Positions 48,686 through 61,789 are shown, counted from the first letter of the stretch. The stretch: DNA of 64,000 nucleotides from Rotaria socialis (GCA_905331475.1 CAJNYU010004366.1:32082-96081); one strand, 5' to 3'. Notes: generated by a model not told the origin, from the sequence alone. Numbers and translations are program-made.

Positions 48686-51600
48686 TTAATTTTAATTTGT
48701 ACTTTCTATACTAATATAGCTATCTATTAAAATGATTGAAACGTAAATGACAATACATGAGAAAATAATTCTGTAATAGAATGATGATTATGAACATGAG
48801 ATTGGACTTTAAAACATCGATCTCACTAAGGACAAATAGATGGATATATTCGGAAGAAAAAGATAATGCAGTCTGTAAATGACGGGAAGAAAAGAATTAC
48901 AGGGAGATAAAACAGAAATTAAAGCACTGATGTAGAAGCGAACAAAGCAAAGAATGAGAAAAAAACTAATAAAAGAAAGGCATGAGTACTCATAGAAAAA
49001 TAAGAAAAACAAATATGATAAACAAAGAACAGAGCGAAAAATGTTTAGGTCAGGACATGATTAGAGTTCGAGTACTTCTACATGCGTCGAAATGTTTGCT
49101 TTTCATAGAATACTTTATTCACGATACGATGAAGAATAAAGTATATACGAAATATCACATTTGATATGTAATACTTAGCCATAAAAAAACACTACGATGT
49201 AAAAAAATAATCAGAAGAAAAAATAAAATAACAAAAAAAAAGCAAAAAAATCATTTATATTCGTTGATAATTTTAACTTGAAATAAGTATGAATAGTAGA
49301 ATTTAGAAACGGTACTGAAGTGTCGGTCATTTTGGTCTAGTCAGAGAATATTTTTAAGGTTCGTATTACAAGCACGAGTGTTTACATAATTGCATTTTAC
49401 AATTACAGGCGACACAATCAGTAGGCATGGTCATATCCAAGATAAGACCCATTTGGCTAGAAGGGTAAAAGAACGGAAAGAAAAAAAGCAAAAAAAAACA
49501 CTAAGGTTATTTCCAATGTCGGGTACTTTTTCGTTCCTGCCCTACTTTATCACAATCATAGAAGTCGTAGATGCCTGATGAGTGCTGAATATGTAAAGAG
49601 TACAAAAGAAAAGAAAATAACAACCTATCAGCCTTTTTTTTGCAATTTTCATTGCTGCGAGTAATACATTTTGTGTTTATTTTTTTACCTTTCTATGTTT
49701 ACTGACGACTCTTTTTTTATATCGAATGATCTTTTTTTTTCTAGTCAGAACAGCAAATTGGGCGTTTTGTTTTGCGCAAAAAAAGAAGAACATATCTACA
49801 TCATATTGTATTTATATCATAAAAGGTGGCTGAACATAAGTAAAATATAAATAAATATATCTAAATATATCGACGCATTTATCTACAATCAACTTTGAAA
49901 ATTTTTTTCCTGAGCTATACTTTCATGAATACTTTTTCTTTGCTAGAGAAGAAGCAGAAGAACGAGAAATTGAGAAACGAAGTTCAATTAATAATCATGA
50001 CAGAGTTTATGTTGACGTCGGCATGACCCGTTAAAGTACCTGGCAATATATATTCTTTTTTTTATAGCTTGTTACTGAAAAGACAAGGACTTCTTTCATT
50101 CGTAGTTAACAATAAACTTATCCGAAGAAAAAAAAAAGAATTTTTTATCATTTAAAAGAGTAAACCATGAATTGAAAAATGTAACAAAAAACTCTAATAT
50201 ACTATTACGCTTGTATATGTGAAGGAACGACATACAACAGGCTGCACGTAACAGATCGTAGAAGTATTATTTAATTTTGGAAATAAATTGATTAATAAAC
50301 AACTTTGATAACGAATGATGAACTTTATGTCATCGTAATTTATTTATTTCTCTTTTATAATTTTTCTTTAACAGCATTCTAATAAAAATGTATTTCGATT
50401 AATATTAAAAGATTATATTTAGCCTTCTCCTTGATATTAAAGAATTCTGTCACCTAAAGGCTGGCTATTCAATGTATCTATATTAATAGTTTTATATTGA
50501 ATAAAGAAAAAGTAAAAATCATTTGTTATAAAATTAGACATCAAAAGTTTGGTTTATTTTACAAAAAAATTAATATCTCAAATGATCTAATTAATTAATA
50601 GTAATGAAACAAGGCTATTTTACATCTGTCTTTATTATTAAAATTAGGACATTCTTTCAAAAAGAAAAAGACAGCAGAATTTATGTAACTAGATTATCAA
50701 GCAAATATGTTAAACAGATATCATTGAAATTATGTAATTAAGAAAATTCTCTTTTAAATGTGTTCTTATGCATACATGTGTGATCATAATGATTCTTAAT
50801 GTTTAATTGATAAGGCAACTGAAAAAACAAATTTAAGTCGTAATTGTATCAGTCTATGAATAAGCAAAAGTACTTTCTCTACGTTTACGATCAAAGGTGA
50901 AGTTTGTACTCAAAAGACAAATCATGCGATAACATGTTTTTTTATTTTCTCTCTTTCTTATGAGGCGCATGCATATTTTTTAACATTGAGCTCGATCGAT
51001 TTCTTTTTTAACTCCCTTTTGTTTTCTTTTTATGTTTTCTTTTCTCATCGCATACCACAATAATTCGACTGAAGATTAATTGTACTTTGGGTATCCTTTT
51101 CGTCTTTTGTTGGCTTTAGATAAACATGGTAAAAGATTGTCACTTTTTCTTTCGCTCTTTGATTCGTTCTTTCATCAAAAGTAAAATTTCCATGAAAGGA
51201 TTTAAATAGACTCATATTTTATGATTCAAGGACACATGAAAAAAAAATTTCTTTATTGGATTATGATTAAATTATACTTAAGATAATATGTTTCGTTTTA
51301 TTTTTGAATTTTGATGACGAAACGCACGATTAAATAAATGTATGCATACACATAGACACATTTGTGTAAACTTACCAAACAGAATAAGAAATTTATCCGT
51401 TATATCATTCAATGGAAATCACCAAAGTTAATGTTGTTCTATCTTTGTTTTTGTTTTCTTGGTAATATTATCTGAATCATAGAGAGAAAAATAGGTTAGA
51501 AAATTATTGGAAAATATTCGAATAAAAGAAAGAACAAATAAAAAATTCATAAACAACAAAAGTACTAAGTCTTAGTCAACCGTATTTGTAATATGTTACT

Positions 51601-54600
51601 CCTTGTTTTTTGGCGACCTAACAGACAAAACCAAAATAAGGAACATAGTGCGTTTAGTAAACAACGAGTAACGATAAAATATACATAATGTACATATTAT
51701 TTTGCTTATATCTATATCGAAAATGAAGCTTGGAGACGAGTGAGTCATTTTTTGTATAAATTTCTTTCAGCTATTGATAAAAATTTCACTAGTAAAAACG
51801 GAAATATTTATTCTAGTTTTAAAGGAAACGATCAACAAACAGCGATACACCTATAGTATGCTTGTTTGTTTGGGTAATAGATATAGTAGTTAGAAATCGA
51901 TTCTTTCTTTCTTACGATTATAATTAGCTGATGCATTTTTTGAAACAACGACATCTATATGAAATCTTGAACTAATAATAAAATAATCAAAATATTTTTA
52001 TCTAATTCAGTGAGGAACTAAAAACACGAAAAATAATTATTATACAATCGTTAGCAATATCGACATGTAGTTGTTATTTTGGTAAGAACATATCATCATC
52101 ACACTTCTTCGAAACTTGAAATGTATAGCAGAAGCGAACCCTGTTCATCGTATATTAAATCATACCGAGAGTCGGATCCGATAATATAATATAACATTCG
52201 ACAAAAAACTTTTTTTTATAGGCTTTGATTTTCTGTTGGAAGAATAGTATAAATAGTATCTCACATTAAAAAAAAACAGTGCTTTGCTTTGCTGTTCCGT
52301 AATATTGCAAAATTGTAATGATACAAATCGATAAGATAAATATAATTTTTAAGTCATTTTTAATTTAGTAAAAGACTAATCATCGAAAAATCGTTTTATT
52401 CAAATTCATGATGATTGTATATTTCGTAGGAATATTAACGTTCCCCTATTTGTGTCACTGTATTATTCTTTTTCATTTCCATGTAAGATGCTTCAAAAAA
52501 CCGTTGAAAGTAAACAAGAAATTGTTAGAAGAGAAAAAGAAGCAATCCGTGCAAAGACATTAAGAAGTAAAAATCGAAAATTATGGAAGAGAAATTGATA
52601 CCGACATAGATTAGTAAGTCTTTTTTTGTGAATTATTATTTGCAACAAAGTTCTAAATCTCCTAGAAACTCATTTAATTTGATCCGTGTTACAATTTTGT
52701 TTTATCTTTTCTTGATTTTATTTTATTCCTATTTTCGAAACACTAAACATCACTGACGAATGTCGAAAAAGAGAGTTCAACTACGTGTAGTTTAAGTGAA
52801 AGATTAAATCTTGAGTTTTATTTCCATTGATTTATAAAAAGCTTTTTCCAGAACTTGAAACCTTACTTTGATGAGAAAATAGATTCTTTCAATCTTCATA
52901 TTATAATGGTAACACTACTATTAAAATGGATCTTTTTTTCTCAAGGAATACTTCGTTAAGCGATGAGATGGCATGGCTCTCTCTGATTTTGAGTTTGTTA
53001 ACTTCCTAATTGTTCATTTAGATATTATAAGTCGATTTTTTTTTCGAATTTGAATATTAAGTTTCATTGTATCTATATACAACTGACTCAAATCTCAATA
53101 TTTTTGGTCTTCTATATCTTTATATTATGTGTTGTTTCTATGAAGACCTTATTTTGCGTTTGAGAACTTCTCTAATGCTTACTTCAACATCAAATGAAAA
53201 CAATTTATTTCCTTTATAACATACTGCATATATGAGGGTGAAAAAAACTTTTTTCTCTCCTTCTATTTTCTTTCAATGATACTGCTCTCATTCTCTATAT
53301 AGAAAATTGACAATCATGGAAAAACGTTGTATACCGAATTAAAACTGAAAGTGACTACTAATTTTAGATTATGTATAATTTGATAGGCTTCGTCAATTTA
53401 AACAAAATGATACTACATTATGTTCAGGAAAATTGATGAGTAAAGCACTTTAGTTAATAGTGGAGTGTTGATAATCATCAAGAGTTGATCTTTTCGGACA
53501 CACATTTGATAGAATTTCAGTAAGAATAATAATGAGTTCTCCTTTGAAAAGAAACATATTGATAGAGTTGCAATTAAAATAAAATAAAATCTCAATTGAG
53601 ATACTTGTGCTACAAAACTCTGAGGCAATTCTTATTTTCGGCAGAAAATGTAGTGCTAGTGTTCAACAAAGTTGGCTCGAAAAATAAAAAATATTACTCG
53701 TGACATTAGGTCGGCATTAAGAGAAGTCATTTTCAATTTTTCTTAAACTGAAAAAAATCTAAAATGATAGTTGAATGAAAATAAAAACGAGACTCTAACT
53801 AATTTAACTTCTTGAGGTAACATTGAACGTGCTCGAGATTGGATATTCAGAAGAAAATAATAAGTTATTGAAGAACTTTATTATTGATACCTATACATAG
53901 GTCGATTCATTTTGTTTTGAGGCGTGAATATATAAAACATATATCAATAGTTTGTACAGGAATCCTAATCGTTTTGATTAAAATCCTTCAAACATCAACA
54001 GAAACTGATAACTTTTATTACTTATGAACTTAGTGTATTTAACTAAATAAAAGTCCATATCAAGCACAAACCAACTTAGATATGATAGTATCATTTTCAC
54101 GACCTTCTTTATGCTATATATGGAATAATGAGAGCAGTATCGTTGAAAGAACATAAAAGGAAAAAAAGAATTTGTTTTGTCATCTTCGTGCATGCAATAT
54201 GATAAAGGAAAGAAATTGTTTTTATTTGATATTTAGGTAAGAATTATAGGAGCTCTCAAACGAAAAATAAGACCTCCATAGAAGTAGTGCATAACATAAT
54301 GATATCGCAGGCCAAGAATATTGAGATTTGAGTCAGTTGTATACAGACACAATGAAATCTGATTTTCAAATTCGAAAGACAATCGACTGCTAATATCTAA
54401 ATGCACAATTGAAAAATTAAGAAGGTCAAACTTCAAGAAGCATGCACTTTTATTGTTTACTGACTCTTCTCCTTTATACTATTTCAGATAATATATCGTT
54501 ATTTTTTATTTATTTATTTTTATATTTCCAACAATATATGAGCTAATTTCTTTACTCAAATAATTAACGCATGTCAAAAACCGACCAGCCTATTTTAGAT

Positions 54601-54723
54601 TTAATTCATTATTTTTAAGTCAGTTCATATTGTGTAGCATGAGCTCTCTTTTTTCATATGTTATTCGTATCTCTGATGAATCGATTGGAAACAAAAATAA
54701 ATGAAAAATAGCGGCACGTACTC
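48686..54723. other. Gene-free AT-rich region
   Basis: Six kilobases upstream of the nuclear receptor without a supported gene. Many A and T runs are present. A possible tiny frame at 52488-52598 (MLQKTVESKQEIVRREKEA and on) follows an acceptor-like TAAG and is Lys/Arg-rich, but is too short and isolated to call. Confidence 0.45.
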
Positions 54724-54850
54724 CAAGGGGGGAAAACGAGACTCCTAGTGTGTACTCCTCTAGACTCCACCTATACTCCACCTGTACTTTACCGATACTT
54801 CACCTGTACTTCACCTATACTCCACCTATACTTCACTCATACTTCAACTT
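54724..54850. mobile_element. One-ended relative of the CAAGGGGG MITEs
   Basis: The left end CAAGGGGGGAAAACGAGACT resembles the CAAGGGGGAAACGGCAGACT end of the MITE at 36404. The rest is an imperfect array of about 11-bp units such as TACTCCACCTA and TACTTCACCTG. No matching right end was found, so it is a truncated or decayed copy. Confidence 0.5.
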
Positions 54851-56252
54851 CAGCTTGAATATATCTACAATTAGTAACTTGTGCTTGTTACATTCAAATA
54901 ATCAAGACGCAAAGAAATAACTTTTCGTCTTAAAACCTCTTTGGTTTCTGCCGCATCCCCATGCTTTTGTAGCATCAGTTAATCTCAAAAACCAAGAAAT
55001 ATCTATTTTTTTCATACACATGGCTAATATAATATATGTTGGACCTATATACTTGTAGATTATTATAATTCAAGATCTAAAATTTCTTGGGACTCGACGT
55101 AAACTAACTTTTTATTAGGGAGAGCTACAGCTTCACTATTATGAAAAATAAAATAACTATTTCATTGATACATCATGCTTATTTAGATTTTCTACGCTAC
55201 ATAAAACTTAGAGATACAACTTTTTTGTTAATAGTACACTATCAGTAGTGAAGATGATACGACAAGGACTTTAAAACGTCACTTTGTATAATTTTAATCG
55301 TTGAGGAATGCTTTGTAATTACTATTAGAAATGAATTTACTTCTTTTAACAGAATCCTATTTTATGAGGCGGTCTCTAATTAATTAAATTCAACAATGTA
55401 AATTTTTAGCTCTTGAATTTTATTCATGAACGTATGCAATGAGAACTTTTCAACTAGTAGGTTCTATCTATAAGTTCATATCGATGAATACTTTTCAGAT
55501 TTCTGAAAAGTAGCTTAGTTGGTTGAATGAAATAGAGCAACTAGCGTAATTTAGGTACTTGGCAGTAATATATGTATATATAAAATCTGGTGCACTTGAT
55601 ATATCGACTGAAGTGAGCAGCCAAAAACTAAATTTAATGAAGTTAATATGTGCATAATAACGTAATAATTAAAGAGATGATTGAATTAAACTAATGAAAG
55701 AATAATTATCACTGACAAGAAATTAATTGATAACAATTAAAAATGATATGAATTCTTCAAAAGGTGTAGGAAATGAAGCAATCAAGAAGAAAATACAAAC
55801 AAATTTAAGTCCCATGATAGTATGTAAATAAAGAACACACAATGATTACAAAACTGGCAATAATCTTACACCATATCGAAAGTAAAAAACTGATATTCTA
55901 CATCGAAATTTCTATTAAAATGACATCGTAAGTAACATACAGACAAAATGGCACTAGTACAATTCGTCGCGTTCTGTTCGTCACAGGAAAATGTTTTTCG
56001 TTCTGTTCATTGTGAAAAAATTGCGACGACGAATTTGTCATATCTCTCTTTAATTAATTTTTTATTTGTATAACCAAATGAAATAAAATAAATGGGAAAA
56101 TGTGAAAGATGTATAAAATAAAAGATTGTATTAAAGTTACAGAGTTTAATTGGGAAAACGGATGAATAGAAAATGTTAATCAGATCTAACCATAATAGAG
56201 CAAAAGTGAATGAAAACTAATTAGATTTGTAAAGCAATTAATGAATTCAACG
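54851..56252. other. Gene-free AT-rich region
   Basis: I see no gene, RNA or repeat here beyond short A/T tracts. Confidence 0.45.
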
Positions 56253-56553
56253 TACCCAGGTCGAACAGTCCGGCCTGGAAACGGCCGGTTCCGGGTAGTT
56301 CCGTTGATTTTGTGGAAGCAGTATTCCCGTTGGAAAATTTTCGCATTTTTTCCGGTGATTTCCGATCAATTCCTGCCCGGAAGCACCGGAACTTGGCAGG
56401 AATTCTTCGGAGAAGTCCGGCCGTATTTTTGACCGGAATACTGCTTCCACGATCCAGCGATTTCCCGTGTTTTCCTGCAGGATATGGCGACTTTCCCGCA
56501 TATTCCCTGGAGTATCTTACGGGATCCGGTGGCCGGAATGTTCGACCAGGGTA
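56253..56553. mobile_element. GC-rich inverted-repeat element, TA-flanked (CCCAGGTC family)
   Basis: The 301-bp element starts TACCCAGGTCGAACA and ends with a near inverse, TGTTCGACCAGGGTA written on the minus side, with TA at both edges. GTGGAAGCAGTATTCC at 56312-56327 recurs exactly inverted at 56435-56450. This motif is also the core of the palindrome at 4847-4906, so the two are members of one family. The open frames across it on both strands are by-products of its GC content and palindromic build. Confidence 0.75.
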
Positions 56554-57035
56554 ATCTAGATTAACGATAACGTTGAGCCAATGTTCTTAATTATGCGATA
56601 GGAATAAAAAAAATATACAGTGATGATGTTGAAAGTATATTTCATTTCTCAATCTCAACATTTACTCCATACAACATTTCAAAAATATCTCTCAAATCGA
56701 AAAACTGCTTTCTGAAAAAGGAAAACCACTGCTCCTCCATGAAAGTTACATCTATACTGTAGAATGTACCACAACGACAAAATTGATTTTTCGTTATCAA
56801 AATCGTGATTGCAAAGGTAAATTGACTTTGAATATCATCAATCAATTAATTCAAATAACAATGGTTATTAACTAAGCACGTTGTCATATCAATTTATCTG
56901 TGGGCGCATTTCTCTCTCTACCAACGACACATTGTCATGCTCCACATCCTGATCGTATCAGCAATCCAACTAAAGAACAAAATAAAAACTCGTATTGTGA
57001 TTATGGGTGGCACTTTATCTTTATTTTCCTTTGAA

Positions 57036-57134
57036 AAAGTAAAGTAAAGTAAAGTAAATGACTTTACTGGATAAAGTAAAGTAGGTCTACTTTACCCGAA
57101 AAATAAAGTAAAGTAAAGTAAAGTAAAGTAAAGT
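57036..57134. repeat. AAAGT pentamer repeats in inverted orientation
   Basis: Tracts of AAAGT units at both ends enclose a short stretch in which the inverse ACTTT appears (TACTTTACCC), making an imperfect palindrome. The unit resembles the AAAGTA units inside the CAAGGGGG MITEs, but no such ends flank it. Confidence 0.7.
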
Positions 57135-57335
57135 GAAATATCTTTATCTTTCTGGGGAAGTAAGATGAAGTAAAAATGAGATAATGGAAAGCATAAAGCT
57201 GTTTATTATTGACTGATTTTTCATTATGACACATTAAAGAGCTTTCAATATATCAATATTTGTTTTAAATTACGGACACAGCGTCCTAAAAACTCTGACC
57301 ATAATTGCATTAGTCTTAGAATGAGCAGTCATTCA

Positions 57336-58160
57336 ATTCCGCAATGTTGAACATTCCGGAACCAGTTCCGCCCCCGGAATCAGTTCCGTCGATTCCGGAA
57401 TTAGGTCAAATATGAACACTGTCCGATTCCGGAATTGGTTCATCCGATTCCAGAACTGGTTCATCCGATTCCACAATTACTTCCTCCGATTCCGGAACTG
57501 CTTCGCCCGATTCCGGAATTAGCTCAATACGGAATCGGTGGGAATTAGACAGAATTCCTAGGAATTCCGTGTGATTCCATGTGATTCCGTTCAATTCCGT
57601 TCAATTCCTGTACGACCTAATTCCCGGAATTCCGTACCGGAATTGCATTCGTCACCGAGCTATCAGATATATCAAGTGTCCATTGATCACTCAATTCCGG
57701 AATCGGTGGGAATTAGACGGAATTCCTAGGAATTCCGTTCAATTGCGATCAATTCCTGTTCGACCTAATTCCCGGAATTCCGTACCGGAATTGCATGGTG
57801 TGGGCGTTGCCATAAGTGTGGGTGTCAGTGTGGGTGTTGCCATAAGTGTGGGTGTCTGTGTGGGTGTTAGTATAAGTGTTGGTGTTAGTGTGGGTGTTGC
57901 GATGAGTGTGGGTGTGGATGTTGGTGTAAGTGCGCTGAATTCCGGAACCGTTGGGAATTAGGCGGAATCCGTTTGAATTCCGTGTAATTTCGGAATTGAA
58001 TCGGAATTGATAAACGAAATTTCGGGAGTTAGATGGAATTGGTCGGCAGTGATTCCCGGAATTCCGGAATTGAATCGGAATGGATAAACGGAATTCCGGG
58101 AATTAGATGGAATTGGTTCCGTGAGCGGAACTGGTTCCGGAATGTTCAACATTGCGGAAT
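57336..58160. mobile_element. 825-bp element with perfect 36-bp terminal inverted repeats
   Basis: Bases 57336-57371 are the exact inverse of 58125-58160; the repeat begins ATTCCGCAATGTTGAACATT. The interior is a mosaic: a 24-bp tandem unit around CCGATTCCGGAAT at about 57400-57520, a direct duplication of about 100 bp (57531-57650 against 57699-57796), a GTGTGGGTGT minisatellite, and many GGAATTCCG motifs. No target duplication is obvious and no credible protein is encoded. The subterminal GAACATTCCGG resembles the GAACA and CCGG run of the 56253 element. Confidence 0.75.
57798..57935 (+). repeat. GTGTGGGTGT minisatellite
   Basis: About nine irregular units of roughly 12 to 18 bp contain GTGTGGGTGT, or variants such as GTGTTGGTGT, separated by TGCCATAA, CAG or TAGTATAA. 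It is strand-asymmetric (G-rich on plus) and sits inside the 36-bp-TIR element. The hexamer TGTGGG is the telomeric repeat reported for bdelloid rotifers, but here it is spaced rather than tandem. Confidence 0.8.
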
Positions 58161-58319
58161 AGGATGTATTCTCCTTAGAATTGGTATGAGCCGTGATTAT
58201 TTTTCAAAAGTTTATTTTATCCTTGATCACTACTCAATTTCTCGCACCAAGATCCTCTTGATCTGTCTAGAATCTTTTTTGATCGTCGTTTTGATATTAA
58301 TCTTTTTAGTTCGATAGTA

Positions 58320-59933
58320 CTAAATACCTCGAATACGAATATTAATTTATTTTCAAAGTACAGTCGGATAATAAGAAACATCAAGCACTCCAAAAACGTC
58401 TTACAAAACCAGTTTTGACCGGAAAGCTCGTTAAAGCGTGAATAAGTTTTGTCAAAAATAGGGTCACATGATGCAAAATCTTTTATCGGTGAGAATAAAT
58501 AGGAAGCTACCAAATATTCAATGTTTTTACATAGATGATAGGCAAGCACTTAGGGATTTGCAAGATGATGGTAGTTGCTTTTCGTCAAGGCTTAGACGAC
58601 GCATTTTAGTGGATTAAGAATCATTCTAGTACATGGTAACAATAATTAAAGATTATTCATACAGATTTAAAATCCACTAGGCAGTATAATAAGAGCAAAC
58701 AAGCAACCGTGATTGAGGCAAAAAACACTGCTCCATATATCCGTAGATTAAATGCAAGAATGAAAGGGAATGCTAGCACTATTTATAGCTCGAACTCGTT
58801 CCTGCGGATTTTACATAAATATTAGAAGGATAGCACATATAAGGGTAAGGAAACAGGGTATATAAAATAGCAATTAAAGTCAATACGAAACAATAAAATT
58901 GAGACTCGGACTAATGGGAAAATGTAATCGGGCTCGGGAATAAAACAATTAGTGTGTTTGCAGATCATAAAAATATCTCTTGATGAGTTCCTATTGTCCC
59001 TCATAGTGATTTTTCCGGATCTATGGAAAATAATCTATATGGATGCCCTGACGATATGTTTGAACGAAATATAAAGCTCATTTCTTTCTCTCTATAAGTA
59101 TTCTATTTCCGGCTTGATTTTCACTCTCTAATGAAGCACTTTTGCTCTAACGCACTATACTTGACAGTCACTCTCGTTTTTTATCGATATTTGACAGTTT
59201 TCCAGCAGAAAAACCACACATGCCTCCAAATCGGTAGCATGTTTCGAACCAGTAGAACAAATTTAGTCGACTTATATAATTTTCAATTTATTTCTGCAAC
59301 TATTCTTGTTTTGGACAAATTATAATTCTGGTCTACATCTGCCTCTGGATTAAATGGGAAACTGAACTTCACCGTAACCCGGTTGGATAACGTAGACGTA
59401 ATTCAGTAGTTAAAAACTGCAACTGATAGGTGAAATCAGAGCTGTCAAGTTATATAAATGGTGCCTTTTGGTGAAATTGATTTCTATACTTAATCTTGCG
59501 GCAGACAAACTAGGGTACAAATTTAATCAAAAACAATAATTGCAGAAACAACTGAAAACTTATATAGATCGAATCACTTTGTTCTATTGATTCGGAATAT
59601 GCTGCCTGTCTGAAGTCAAACGAGGTTCTTCTGCTGGGAAACAATCGAATATTGATCAAAACAGAGATAGAGTAACTCTCAATTATAGTGCATAGAGCAA
59701 AAGTGCTGCATTAGAGATTGAAATTCAAGCCGGAAATAGAGTACTCAGAGAGAGCGCAATGTGCTCCATATTCCGTTCAAACATCTTGTCAGTGCATCCG
59801 TATGAGCTATTATTCATGTGACTGACACACTCATTACATTAGATTTGTGAGACTTTTTGGGAGTGCTTGAAATGTTTCTTATTATCCAACTGCACTTTGA
59901 AAATAAATTGATATTCGTATTCGAGGTATTTAG
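58320..59933. mobile_element. Diverged foldback element with one enlarged arm
   Basis: 58320-58400 pairs with the inverse of about 59858-59933: both read CTAAATACCTCGAATACGAA and go on to GGATAATAAGAAACAT and AAGCACTCC. A second block, about 59040-59330, pairs with the inverse of about 59490-59805; shared runs include TATTTCCGGCTTGA and GCACTTTTGCTCTA. Identity by eye is 75 to 85 percent. The left arm has about 580 bp more between the two blocks than the right, from insertion or deletion. No coding sequence is evident. A MITE starts one base beyond the right end. Confidence 0.6.
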
Positions 59934-59934
59934 T

Positions 59935-60118
59935 CAAGGGGGAAACAGCGTACTTCAAGTAGAAAAGTACATCAAAGTGCATAAGTAGTTAAAAGTAACT
60001 TGAAGTAGTTTAAAGTAGCGTAAAGTAGCGTGAAGTAGTTTAAAATAGTCCAGAGTAGCTTAAAGTACTTTAAAGTAGTCAAAGTTACTTCAAGTACAAA
60101 AATTCACCGTCCCCCTTA
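59935..60118. mobile_element. AAGTA-rich MITE, diverged copy
   Basis: It begins CAAGGGGGAAACAGCGTACT and ends in CCGTCCCCCTTA, an imperfect inverse. The interior carries GTACATCAAAGT as in the 36404 copy and a run of roughly 11-bp AAAGTAG units. No target duplication is left. Confidence 0.65.
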
Positions 60119-60128
60119 ACATTTCTAT

Positions 60129-60168
60129 GCAGTTTAATCTTATTGAATCTGAGATTCTGAATATTTCT
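60129..60168 (+). repeat. 40-bp direct repeat next to a MITE (copy 1)
   Basis: TTTAATCTTATTGAAT, then GAGAT and CTGAATATTTCT, recurs at about 62216-62251 in the same orientation. Copy 1 follows the MITE at 59935; copy 2 precedes the MITE at 62252. The two MITEs and two direct repeats thus bracket the 2-kb segment 60169-62215. Confidence 0.7.
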
Positions 60169-60183
60169 ATCCATTCATGTAAC

Positions 60184-60720
60184 CATCAAACGCATTTTAG
60201 ACGAATCTAGATGCGTTTATGTTGCAAATCTTCAGCGTTCTGACGCGCTTTCGTATCGAAGCACGGCTGAAACGCATCTATGTATACCGATCTCTGTGTT
60301 TCTCACACGCGTTAGAGAACATTCATAGTTTCAGAGCATTTTTTTACACTAAACGCATACAAACGCGTTGTAATTTTGATTCTAGGACGCGTTTCGACGC
60401 GTTGATGCCACTTTATACCTATGATCGCGTATAATAATTACAAGAGGATATCTCTGTTCCAGTGAACGCCATCTAGTTGGCACGGTCAATAAAACGTATT
60501 TCTACAATGAGTGAGCACGTTTTCCCTCATTTCAATTCTACCAGCATCACAACTTGTTTATATCAAAAGACGCGTTTCAGCGTGTCCAAAATGCAATATT
60601 TGAGGAGGCTGAACGTGTTCAAAAACCAAAAAGCGTATAAACTCGTTCCCGTTGAAATTAGATTAACACACGCTTTCTGACTTTTCTATGTTACGATGCT
60701 GTTATGAGTTAAATGCGTTT
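60184..60720. repeat. Field of ACGCGTTT-like motifs (left block)
   Basis: In otherwise AT-rich DNA, variants of ACGCGTTT or its inverse AAACGCGT/AAACGCAT occur roughly every 20 to 40 bp in both orientations (for example near 60240, 60309, 60368 and 60390). A second block with the same motifs lies at 61990-62190. The spacing is irregular and no unit length fits. Confidence 0.6.
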
Positions 60721-61789
60721 ACTTTATCCTCAAAAAAAAAGCAAAAAAGTAACTATCACTATGTATTGGAATCAAACCGAATTCTAGCATTCAGACTATA
60801 GCACTATCATTAAAATTTAATCAAGTTGAGTTTAATTTAATATTATAGATTAATTATATGAATCAGTATGCGTATCAAAATTGATTGCTATTTGCACATC
60901 TTTTATTAAAAATACTTAATCATTGCCCAAAACCATTTATTTTGTTATACATTGCTTCTAAAATTTGAATGATGCGTACACGGTAAATTAGGATTTTAAA
61001 GTTTTTATTGTGTCTTCCACCATTTCTTTCCAAGGCAAGCAAATAAATCCTATGAATGTTACTTTTATTTCCAACTATTTCATTTTATCTGAATTTCACA
61101 AGTACTTTATTCAAATACACTTGTTAACTTATCTTTATTTTTTTCTATAATGAAACAGGACTCGAAATAAAATTTCTAGATTCATGCAATAAAGATAAAT
61201 ACATTTAGGAATTTTATTACTTGCAAACATAAAGATAAATGATTTTTTAAATTTACGATTATAAGAAAAAGATAAATGGATATTTTATTCGTAAAAATAA
61301 AGAAATTTAAACGAAAAAGACCGCTTATTTTCAAATAGAAACTTAATATTTTATTTTTCTCAAAATATCTAAGAAATTTTAGATATCATAATTACAAAAA
61401 AAAGTACATAGACAAGAATTTTCGTAAGTATTTTTTCCTACAGCATCCTCGTTTTTCACAACATTGGATATTAAAGTGCTCGCATCAAGAAAAAAAAGCT
61501 AATTAAAACTGTTATACCACATATTTATATATTTGTTTATCACAGACGGAATCTTTCTTTATTCTAACTCTTTTAATTTTTTTAATTTTGAATGTTGTTA
61601 CTTCTTTATTTTAATTTTTTATATATGTCAAGAATATATTTATCTTGATTTTACGACGATAAACATCTTCTTTATATTTATTTCGCCAAGTAAAAATAAA
61701 ATAAATCAATAGCTATATTCTCAAAGTTGTAACAAGTAATGCGATACGAGCTAATAATGCGACTAACGAACATAGAAAAAAGTTCGAGC

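Noticed and set aside
52488-52598. Possible small exon MLQKTVESKQEIVRREKEA
   Set aside because: An acceptor-like site precedes it, but it ends after 36 codons, has no partner exon and matches no family.
56241-56554. Overlapping open frames on both strands
   Set aside because: They lie inside the GC-rich inverted-repeat element; the palindromic structure keeps both strands open without coding meaning.
57406-57961. Frames encoding acidic Pro-Glu-Ser repeats and Val-Gly-Val repeats
   Set aside because: They are translations of the 24-bp tandem and the GTGTGGGTGT minisatellite within the 36-bp-TIR element.
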